Shown here: positions 1 through 5,788 of the stretch, one piece after another
Layout of the letters: the number at the start of each line of letters is the position of its first letter
Numbering within the stretch: position 1 is the first letter of the stretch
Origin: Gemmatimonadota bacterium
GTDB taxonomy: Bacteria; Gemmatimonadota; Gemmatimonadetes; Palauibacterales; Palauibacteraceae
Length of the DNA stretch: 6,373 nucleotides
Direction of reading: 5' to 3'
Assembly: GCA_029288095.1 (NCBI GenBank)
Contig: JARFPW010000064.1
Location: forward strand, 1-6,373
Program-made: the position numbers and the translations under genes
The notes under the pieces: model-generated
The model's database searches: none
Told to the model about the DNA's origin: nothing
What the model saw: only the letters and a program-made list of their open reading frames with translations

Positions 1-106
1 TGTCATAGCGGCCCTGGTCGACGAGATTCGGGTCCTGCCCGGTCGCCGCCGCCGGCACTGACAGCATTACTGCCGTGACGATCGTGACGAGACCTGGTCT
101 AGGCAT
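1..106 (-). CDS. N-terminus of an exported protein (partial, runs off left edge)
   Basis: Thirty-five codons are visible, read leftward from the ATG at 106-104 and continuing past base 1. The peptide has a short n-region with one Arg (MPRPG), a hydrophobic stretch (LVTIVTAVMLSVPAAA) and then a polar segment (TGQDPNLVDQGRYD). This is the layout of a Sec signal peptide, with probable cleavage after the Ala run near residues 21-23. No lipobox Cys is visible. The ATG overlaps the stop of the upstream creatininase-family gene by 8 bp and has no clear Shine-Dalgarno site of its own, so translation is probably coupled to that gene. An internal ATG at 67-65 (Met14) would shorten the hydrophobic core and is less likely. 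The mature protein is outside the window, so its function cannot be assigned. Confidence 0.65.
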   Translation of the reverse strand, partial: MPRPGLVTIVTAVMLSVPAAATGQDPNLVDQGRYD

Positions 107-746
107 TGAGACGATCGACGATCCGTTCCACCAGGTATTCATAGATTCTTCGTCCCTTTTCTTCGGTGGCTTCGGCGGGAAACTCGCCTGCCGATCCATC
201 CCGGTGCACGGTTTCCGGGGCCAAATAGAGCATCAGGGACGCCTCGAACTCGTCGGCGTACTCAGGCTTCCCCGAGTTGATAAACCGGGACACGTCGATC
301 GCCCGGGTGTCCACGGATCGCACGCGCACAGACTTGGCCAGCACCATCGCCAGGGCCTGTATGTGCCGCACGTTACCATTACCCGTAAGCAGTGTTACCT
401 CTTCAAGTCCCTGCCTTTCCCAACTCTCCACGAGTTCGTTGAGGACCCGGTGCAATGTCTTCCGTTCGAGACCGGCGGTGCCAGCTTGCGCCAAATCTTC
501 TCGCGAGGCCACCCCGAAAGGGAGCAGTGGGGCCAGCAGGATTCCCGTTCGGCCGCACACGGCCTGCGCCAGGCGCTCGGTAATCTGGTTGTCCGTGCCG
601 ACCGGCAGACACGGACCATGCTGCGTACAGCTCCCAACCGGAAGAAGGATTCTCGGATCCCGACCAAACCAGTCCGCAATCTGAACGGAGGTTAGCTCTT
701 CGAGCCGCGTCGGATCGCTGCCGGCAGTCAGGGGGTCGTTTCGCAC
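99..746 (-). CDS. Creatininase (creatinine amidohydrolase) family protein with altered metal site
   Basis: This encodes 215 residues from a GTG start at 746-744. An in-frame stop lies eight codons upstream (770-768) with no other start between, so the GTG is the best choice, although the Shine-Dalgarno match is weak. The family fold is recognisable: LLPVGSCTQHGPCLP at residues 34-48 followed by Gly50-Thr51-Asp52, DEFEASLMLYLAPE at 165-178, and a C-terminal EATEEKGRRIYEYL. Known members are metal-dependent amidohydrolases acting on creatinine, formamides or modified peptides (MftE). Here the usual EQHGPHLP reads TQHGPCLP, the usual NGHGGN reads TGNGNV, and the His of the GHAGE-type motif is Tyr163. 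His43, Asp52 and Glu166 remain. The protein is somewhat shorter than typical members (about 240-260 residues). It may be inactive or have a different chemistry. It lies first in a unit with the exported protein downstream. The family is clear; the substrate is unknown. Confidence 0.82.
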   Translation of the reverse strand: MRNDPLTAGSDPTRLEELTSVQIADWFGRDPRILLPVGSCTQHGPCLPVGTDNQITERLAQAVCGRTGILLAPLLPFGVASREDLAQAGTAGLERKTLHRVLNELVESWERQGLEEVTLLTGNGNVRHIQALAMVLAKSVRVRSVDTRAIDVSRFINSGKPEYADEFEASLMLYLAPETVHRDGSAGEFPAEATEEKGRRIYEYLVERIVDRLNA

Positions 747-899
747 GCAGCCTAATCTACATGCAACTCACGCCTCAGCATACGTCGTGAACCCGGCACA
801 GCTGATGTGACTTCGTAGCCAGGAGTGTTGTCTGCACGTTCGAGGAACTGGAGGATCGGCGGATCGCTGGGCCGCAGCCCAACCCCACACCCGGCCAAT

Positions 900-905
900 G
901 AGGAG
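900..905 (+). promoter_or_regulatory. Shine-Dalgarno site for the channel-like gene
   Basis: GAGGAG at 900-905 precedes two consecutive ATG codons at 908 and 911. Spacing is only 2 nt to the first and 5 nt to the second, which favours the ATG at 911 as the start. Confidence 0.65.
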
Positions 906-910
906 AAATG

Positions 911-2374
911 ATGGACCTGACTACGCTTTTGGAGTCGATGCAGAGTACTCTCGGAGAGTATCTACCGAGCGTCCTCGGTGCGCTTGCAATCCTGGTAATC
1001 GGGTGGCTGGTAGCCCTCATCGTGCGAGCGGCGCTACGCAAGTCGCTGGGATTCATCAAGTTGAACGAGCGAATGCGGTCGGTGACCGAGAACGAGGCTG
1101 ACGTCGAAAAAGGAGTGGCCAAAGCCGGCTTCTACGTCGTGCTGCTGCTCACTCTGATCGGCTTCTTCAATGCCCTGAATCTCACTCTGGTTTCGCAGCC
1201 CCTGCAGTCTCTCGTGGACCAGCTCTTCGCCTATGCGCCGCGGCTTGCAGCGGGCGGTCTGGTGGCCCTCGTCGCCTGGATCCTGGCGATGGTCCTGCGC
1301 ACGCTGGCCACGACAGCTCTGGAGAAGACCAGTCTCGACGAGAAAGTCGGCGCGGAGGCCGCAGTACGTCCATTCAGCGAGAGCCTTGGAAACGTCCTCT
1401 ACTGGCTCGTGATCCTGCTCTTCCTCCCCGGCATTCTCGGTGCACTGGAGCTCCAGGGCCTGCTGGTGCCGGTCCAAGCCATGGTCGACGATATTCTGGC
1501 ACTGGTTCCCAACATTCTGGCCGCCGTCGTCATCGGCTTCGTCGGGTGGTTTGTAGCTAAACTGCTGCGCGACCTGGTGAGCAATCTCCTGGCGGCAACC
1601 GGGGCCGACGAACTGGGTCGCCGGGCTGGCATGTCGACCAACCTGACCCTCTCCCGGCTGGTCGGACTCGTCATCTACCTGTTCGTCTTCGTGCCGGCGC
1701 TCATCGCGGCGCTCGATGCACTCAAGATCGAGTCGATCTCGCGCCCGGCAACTGAAATGCTCGGATCGTTCCTCGCAGCCATCCCGGATCTGGTGGGTGC
1801 CGCGCTGATTCTCGTCGTGGCGTGGTTCGTCGCCGGCTTTGTGGGCAACCTTGTGGCCAGTCTACTCGCCGGGGTTGGCTTCGATCGCTTGCCGGCAAAC
1901 CTGGGTATCGATGGAGCCTTGCCGCAGGGCGTGGCTCCCTCGAAGCTCGTCGGTCGCATCGTAGTATTCTTCGCGATGGTGTTCGCTACCGTTGAGGCGG
2001 CGAACCGGCTGGGCTTCGGTCAGATCTCCGAGCTGGTGGCGACCTTCCTCGAATTCGGTGGACAGGTGCTGCTCGGTGGCGCGATCATCTTAATCGGTCT
2101 ATGGATCTCACGGCTGGCTCACGACACAATTCTTGGAATCGCAGGGGATAACTCGGCGTTCTTCGCTGGACTGGCACGGTACGCGATTCTCGGTCTCGTG
2201 TTCGCCATGGGCCTGCGCGCGATGGGAATTGCAGACGACATCGTCAATCTCGCCTTTGCGCTGACTCTCGGTTCAATCGCGGTTGCCGTGGCGCTTTCGT
2301 TCGGCCTCGGAGGCCGCGAGGCCGCCGGCAAGCAGATGGATCACTGGCTGAGTCGACTGCGCGGCGACAGCTGA
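911..2374 (+). CDS. MscS-like conserved-TM-helix repeat membrane protein (CmpX type)
   Basis: This encodes 487 residues from ATG 911; a start at 908 adds one Met. It is strongly hydrophobic and resembles the 'mechanosensitive ion channel / conserved TM helix' family that includes CmpX of Pseudomonas. About five copies of a two-helix unit follow one another. First helices begin near residues 18, 109, 199, 291 and 382, four of them opening with hydrophobic-Pro (LP, AP, VP, IP) and then a long Gly/Ala-rich helix containing W. Second helices lie near 72-90, 158-180, 250-272, 346-366 and 418-438. A last Gly/Ala-rich helix (444-467) resembles the pore-lining TM3 of MscS. The protein then ends after about 20 polar residues, so the MscS cytoplasmic beta domain and vestibule are absent. 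Likely an inner-membrane protein involved in osmotic or membrane-tension response; channel activity is inferred only from family resemblance. It is transcribed alone and ends at a hairpin. Confidence 0.85.
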   Translation: MDLTTLLESMQSTLGEYLPSVLGALAILVIGWLVALIVRAALRKSLGFIKLNERMRSVTENEADVEKGVAKAGFYVVLLLTLIGFFNALNLTLVSQPLQSLVDQLFAYAPRLAAGGLVALVAWILAMVLRTLATTALEKTSLDEKVGAEAAVRPFSESLGNVLYWLVILLFLPGILGALELQGLLVPVQAMVDDILALVPNILAAVVIGFVGWFVAKLLRDLVSNLLAATGADELGRRAGMSTNLTLSRLVGLVIYLFVFVPALIAALDALKIESISRPATEMLGSFLAAIPDLVGAALILVVAWFVAGFVGNLVASLLAGVGFDRLPANLGIDGALPQGVAPSKLVGRIVVFFAMVFATVEAANRLGFGQISELVATFLEFGGQVLLGGAIILIGLWISRLAHDTILGIAGDNSAFFAGLARYAILGLVFAMGLRAMGIADDIVNLAFALTLGSIAVAVALSFGLGGREAAGKQMDHWLSRLRGDS

Positions 2375-2388
2375 CACCAGGTGTAGCG

Positions 2389-2417
2389 GAGAGGGGCCGA
2401 TTCGTTCGGTCCCTCTC
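2389..2417. terminator. Bidirectional terminator-like hairpin between convergent genes
   Basis: GAGAGGGGCCGA (2389-2400) pairs with TCGGTCCCTCTC (2406-2417) over 12 bp with one G-T wobble, closing a 5-nt loop (TTCGT). It lies between the stop of the channel-like gene (2374) and the stop of the convergent EamA gene (2419-2417), whose last stop base falls in the right arm. No clear T-tract follows on either strand, so it is a likely but non-classical intrinsic terminator, or a 3'-end stabilising structure for both mRNAs. Confidence 0.65.
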
Positions 2418-3400
2418 TAGATCCGATCAGATAGCGGCGGCTCTGAACCGGCCCTGAGCCCCTCGTGCACGTAGCCGGCCGCGACACTACCCACGACCAG
2501 CAACAACCCGATCCATCCCAACGCCGTCAGATTCTGTCCCAGGAGAGCGGCCGCCATTAAGGCCCCGGCGACCGGTTCGATCGTTGCAGCGACAGAGACG
2601 GGAGCAGCCTCGACCCTGCGCAGTGCACCGAAGAACAGAAAGTTCGCTGCCAGCACGGTCACGGCAGCGAGAAGTCCCATGTACAACCAGGCGCCGGCAC
2701 CCGACGGGGGCACCGGCGTCTCGCCGGTAGCCGGAAGCAGCACGGCGAGCACCACCGTCGCGCCAACGATTTCCAGAAACAGGACCCTCTCGGCTCCGTA
2801 CCGCGGAACTGCGTACCGAGCGATCAGCGTTGTTCCGGCGTAGGACAGGGCGGCGATCAATCCGCCTGCGACACCCAGGATCATTCCCTGCCTCTCGGAC
2901 GTGAACAAATCTTCGACGCCGCTCCCGCCGCGCACGGTGAAAGTCGCTCCCACCATTACGCCGACGGCCAGGATGAGCCTCAGGGGCGTCAGGGCCTCGC
3001 CCAGCACCAGTCGGCCCGCGATGGCCACGATGACCGGGGCGGTGTAGAGGAGTGCGGCCGCACCCGCCACGCCGACTCCAGCTATCGCGAACTGGTAGGC
3101 GACCTCGAATCCTGCGACGCAGATCCCGCCGAACAGACCAACCAGCACTACGGCCTGCCTGTCGACGCGAAACAGCTCCGGTCGCCTGATTCCCCAGGCA
3201 GCCAGCGCGATACCGCCGAGCAGGACCCGCCAGAATCCGACGGCGGTCAACTCCAGCCCCTCGGCGTACAGCGCTGTGCTCAAAGGACCTGTCGTCCCCC
3301 AGAGGACTCCGGCTCCCAGCGCCATTCCGTATCCGATCCTTCGGGCGGAGCCAGGCAGGGCGGACCGGGGAGGGTCGGGCTGGACACTGGAGTCCTGCAA
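2417..3400 (-). CDS. EamA/DMT-family transporter
   Basis: This encodes 327 residues from a TTG start at 3400-3398, chosen because AAGGGAGG lies 6 nt upstream; the next start in frame is Met26. The sequence has a polar N-terminal tail of about 22 residues, then ten probable membrane helices in two EamA repeats. Repeat 1 spans about 24-157 and includes GAGVLWGTTGPL (30-40), the FWR of helix 2 (56-58) and the helix 4-5 segment ALLYTAPVIVAIAGRLVLGE. Repeat 2 spans about 172-309 and includes LRRVEAAPVSVAATIEPV, the matching 'xxP...EP' helix that precedes the last two helices. Members export or import small metabolites such as amino acids and their derivatives across the inner membrane; the substrate cannot be read from sequence. 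It is convergent with the channel-like gene and divergent from the deiodinase-like gene, so it forms a single-gene unit here. Confidence 0.9.
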   Translation of the reverse strand: MQDSSVQPDPPRSALPGSARRIGYGMALGAGVLWGTTGPLSTALYAEGLELTAVGFWRVLLGGIALAAWGIRRPELFRVDRQAVVLVGLFGGICVAGFEVAYQFAIAGVGVAGAAALLYTAPVIVAIAGRLVLGEALTPLRLILAVGVMVGATFTVRGGSGVEDLFTSERQGMILGVAGGLIAALSYAGTTLIARYAVPRYGAERVLFLEIVGATVVLAVLLPATGETPVPPSGAGAWLYMGLLAAVTVLAANFLFFGALRRVEAAPVSVAATIEPVAGALMAAALLGQNLTALGWIGLLLVVGSVAAGYVHEGLRAGSEPPLSDRI

Positions 3401-3406
3401 CGCGAT

Positions 3407-3414
3407 CCTCCCTT
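3407..3414 (-). promoter_or_regulatory. Strong Shine-Dalgarno site fixing the TTG start of the EamA gene
   Basis: On the minus strand AAGGGAGG ends 6 nt before the TTG at 3400-3398. This near-perfect site supports the unusual start codon over the ATG 25 codons further in. Confidence 0.75.
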
Positions 3415-3532
3415 GTCGAACACGTGAACCAGCAGGCGCGGACGAGTGGTGGCGGAGGTTAGGCCATGCCGCGAGTCGCCGTCAAGCCGATCGGAGCGAC
3501 TGACGTTGACCGACGACCAAATCGGGGAACCG

Positions 3533-4225
3533 ATGGAGGATCGACCGGATTTCGTGCCCCTCTCGACCTGGATCGAGCGCCCGGTTGACGAGATGCGCAG
3601 CCGTGCGCGTGCCTTCTACGAGAACATGAACCGGCGACGTACTGTCCGCGATTTCCTGACGCGCCCTGTCCCGCGAGACGTGATCGAGGACTGCATTCGG
3701 ACGGCCGGTACCGCTCCGAGCGGGGCACACATGCAGCCCTGGCATTTCGTGGTCGTTACAGATCCGACGGTCCGGCGTCGAATTCGGCTTGCCGCCGAAG
3801 CGGAGGAGCGAGAGTTCTACAGCGGACGGGCGCCGGACGAGTGGCTCGAGGCTCTGGCGCATCTCGGAACGGACGCCGAGAAGCCGTTTCTCGAAACGGC
3901 ATCCTGCCTGATCGTCATCTTCGCTCGCCGGTATGGATCGGGACCGAAAGGCGAACGCAGGAAGCACTACTACGTCCAGGAGTCGGTCGGAATCGCCACG
4001 GGCATGCTGATCGCAGCGCTACACGAAGCCGGACTCGCTACTCTCACCCATACGCCCAGCCCGATGGGCTTCCTGTCTTCCGTGCTCGATCGGCCGGAGA
4101 ACGAGCGTCCCTTCCTGATTCTGGTCGCGGGCTATCCCGCGCCCGGCGCTCGCGTGCCTGATTTGAACCGCCTGCCGTTGGATGGCATCGCCACCTTCAT
4201 CGAGGACGAGCCTGTCGAGGATTGA
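3533..4225 (+). CDS. Nitroreductase-fold flavoprotein, iodotyrosine deiodinase-like
   Basis: This encodes 230 residues from ATG 3533, with GGGGA 4 nt upstream, matching the usual length of about 220-230 for bacterial members. The frame is open upstream to GTG 3446 and TTG 3506, but that stretch shows no family similarity. Features of the FMN-dependent nitroreductase fold are RRR at 34-36 (flavin phosphate site) and APSGAHMQPWHFVVV at 61-75, which closely matches the iodotyrosine deiodinase subfamily. The lid residues that bind the amino-acid part of halotyrosines in human IYD (Glu157, Tyr161, Lys182) correspond to Glu92, Tyr96 and Lys117 with identical spacing. The Thr near the flavin N5 (human Thr239) corresponds to Thr174 in THTPSPMG. 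Likely a soluble homodimer that reductively dehalogenates halotyrosines or related phenols; the true substrate is unknown. comM follows after a 33-bp gap on the same strand, probably by co-transcription rather than shared function. Confidence 0.88.
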   Translation: MEDRPDFVPLSTWIERPVDEMRSRARAFYENMNRRRTVRDFLTRPVPRDVIEDCIRTAGTAPSGAHMQPWHFVVVTDPTVRRRIRLAAEAEEREFYSGRAPDEWLEALAHLGTDAEKPFLETASCLIVIFARRYGSGPKGERRKHYYVQESVGIATGMLIAALHEAGLATLTHTPSPMGFLSSVLDRPENERPFLILVAGYPAPGARVPDLNRLPLDGIATFIEDEPVED

Positions 4226-4258
4226 GCCGCCGTTGAAGCGGCTGCGCACCGTCGGGAT

Positions 4259-5788
4259 GTGTACCAGACCCTAACGACCTATGCGCTGGTGGGCCTGCGG
4301 CCGGTGCGAATCCGTGTCGAGGCGTCGATTCGGCGTGGCACACCGATGCTGTTGATCGTCGGGTTGGCCGCGGGTGCCGCCCGCGAATGCCGAGAGCGCA
4401 TTCGAGCGGCGGCCAGCCGGACGGGTCTGCGACTCCCGGGACTCCGCATCACCGTCAACCTGGCCCCCGCCGACCTTCACAAGAGCGGAGCTTCGTTCGA
4501 CCTGCCCATTCTCGTCGCCGCCCTCGCTGCGGCTGGGCACGTGTCCGCCGAATCGCTGCGAGGAGTGTCTCTGCTCGGCGAGCTCGGCCTGGACGGGACA
4601 GTCAGGCCCGTCCGCGGCATCCTCGCCGTTTGCCTGGCGTGTGCCGGGGATGCGGAAATCGATACGCTGATCGTTCCGGTGGCCAACCTGCCCGAGGTGG
4701 GGCCTGCCAAAGGAATTCGTGCAGTGGGCGCGGATTCCCTGTCATCAGTCGTCGAGTTCCTGGCGACCGGGTCAGGGCTCTCCTCCGCCCCCGGGGTAGG
4801 CCCTCGCCGGGCTACGACAAGTTCGGCCGACCTGGCCGACGTCCAGGGCCAGGCTGGCGCGAAGCGCGCATTGGAAATCGCGGCCGCCGGGGGGCACCAT
4901 CTTCTGCTGCTGGGGGAGCCCGGATGCGGCAAGACGATGCTGGCCTCTCGCCTGCCGGGCCTCTTGCCGTCACTCACCGAATCGGAAGCCGTTGAGGTCA
5001 CGGTCGCGCATAGCGTCGCCGGCCTGCTCGACCCAGGAACCGGACTGATTGCCGCGCCGCCATTCCGGGCACCCCACCACACCGTAACGTCCGTGGGGCT
5101 GATCGGCGGAGGGTCCAGGTTGAATCCCGGCGAGGTATCTCTCGCCCACCGCGGTGTCCTGTTCCTGGACGAACTGGGCGAGTTCCGACCCGCCGTTCTG
5201 GAGGCACTGCGCCAACCGCTCGAGGCCGGGACCGTGCGCATCGTTCGCGAACGGGGTGCCGTCACGCTTCCAGCCCGCTTCCAACTCGTTGCTGCGATGA
5301 ACGGCTGCCCGTGTGGGTTTGCGGCAAGTGTGTCAGGACGGTGCGTATGCGACCCGTGGATCGTCCGTCGCTACCTCAGGCGACTGAGCGGTCCACTCCT
5401 CGACCGAATCGATATGACGTACGAAGTGCCCGCCCACCGCTGGCGGTCGAGTTCGGCTCAGGCGCCTCCGGCTTCCAGCGCAACGGTTCGGGAACGCGTA
5501 GTCGCGGCTCGCCTGTTTACCAGCCGGCGGGGCCAGGACGTCCGCAACACGGACCTGGCCGCAGCCGATCTCAGGATCCAATGCCGGCTTGATGACGAAA
5601 GCGGCTCAATCCTCGCGGAGGCTGCGCGCCGGTTCGGATTGAGTGCCCGCGCCTGTCACCAGGTGCAGCGAGTTGCCCGCACGATCGCGGACCTGGCCGG
5701 TGCGCAGGACATCCGACCCGATGACGTCGCCGAGGGCCTGGCCTATCGGCGCCGGCTTGGTTCCCGCCCGTCCGGGTCGCTGGGCTGA
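4259..5788 (+). CDS. comM: ComM/YifB-family Mg-chelatase-like AAA+ ATPase
   Basis: This encodes 509 residues, full length for the family (E. coli YifB is about 506). The GTG at 4259 is the only plausible start after the preceding stop; its Shine-Dalgarno site is weak. The N-terminal Lon-protease-like ChlI domain (about 1-170) contains RITVNLAPADLHKSG (63-77), FDLP (80-83) and LLGELGLDGTVRPVRG (105-120). The AAA+ core has Walker A GEPGCGKT (219-226), FRAPHHT (269-275), SLAHRGVLFLDELGEF (294-309) with Walker B at 300-305, four Cys at 350, 352, 362 and 364 in a zinc-ribbon-like CPC...CVC arrangement, and LLDRID (380-385). A C-terminal helical Mg-chelatase domain (about 410-500) ends the protein. 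In naturally competent species ComM is a hexameric helicase that extends branch migration of incoming DNA during transformation; many non-competent bacteria also keep it. The C-terminal codons overlap the convergent glutaminase gene. Confidence 0.95.
   Translation: MYQTLTTYALVGLRPVRIRVEASIRRGTPMLLIVGLAAGAARECRERIRAAASRTGLRLPGLRITVNLAPADLHKSGASFDLPILVAALAAAGHVSAESLRGVSLLGELGLDGTVRPVRGILAVCLACAGDAEIDTLIVPVANLPEVGPAKGIRAVGADSLSSVVEFLATGSGLSSAPGVGPRRATTSSADLADVQGQAGAKRALEIAAAGGHHLLLLGEPGCGKTMLASRLPGLLPSLTESEAVEVTVAHSVAGLLDPGTGLIAAPPFRAPHHTVTSVGLIGGGSRLNPGEVSLAHRGVLFLDELGEFRPAVLEALRQPLEAGTVRIVRERGAVTLPARFQLVAAMNGCPCGFAASVSGRCVCDPWIVRRYLRRLSGPLLDRIDMTYEVPAHRWRSSSAQAPPASSATVRERVVAARLFTSRRGQDVRNTDLAAADLRIQCRLDDESGSILAEAARRFGLSARACHQVQRVARTIADLAGAQDIRPDDVAEGLAYRRRLGSRPSGSLG

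Noticed and set aside
75..695. Open plus-strand frame of 206 codons opposite the creatininase-family gene
   Set aside because: It has no recognisable family signature and mirrors a minus-strand gene with clear motifs; a high-GC shadow frame.
868..881. Small hairpin TGGGC-CGCA-GCCCA in the leader of the channel-like gene
   Set aside because: A 5-bp stem is expected by chance in GC-rich DNA, and it does not cover the ribosome site or start codon.
3421..3426. CACGTG palindrome in the divergent gap before the deiodinase-like gene
   Set aside because: A single 6-bp palindrome with asymmetric flanks is not enough to propose an operator, and no promoter boxes with proper spacing are visible nearby.
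3446..3532. Longer N-terminus for the deiodinase-like protein (GTG 3446 or TTG 3506)
   Set aside because: The added residues are polar, unlike the family, and make the protein longer than usual; ATG 3533 gives the expected 230 residues. TTG 3506, with GGAG 9 nt upstream, remains a minor possibility.
4225..4243. Hairpin AGCCGC / GCGGCT just after the deiodinase-like stop
   Set aside because: Only 6 bp with a 7-nt loop and no T-tract, and it leaves just 15 nt before the comM start; too weak to call a terminator.
4223..4261. Possible read-through fusion of the deiodinase-like protein to ComM
   Set aside because: The two genes are in the same frame with no further stop between them, but TGA is a normal stop and ComM is full length from its GTG; the shared frame is a one-in-three coincidence.
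4477..5265. Minus-strand frame of 262 codons inside comM
   Set aside because: It is Ser/Arg/Pro-rich with no domain signals and is antisense to a full-length, well-matched ComM; a typical high-GC antisense artefact.
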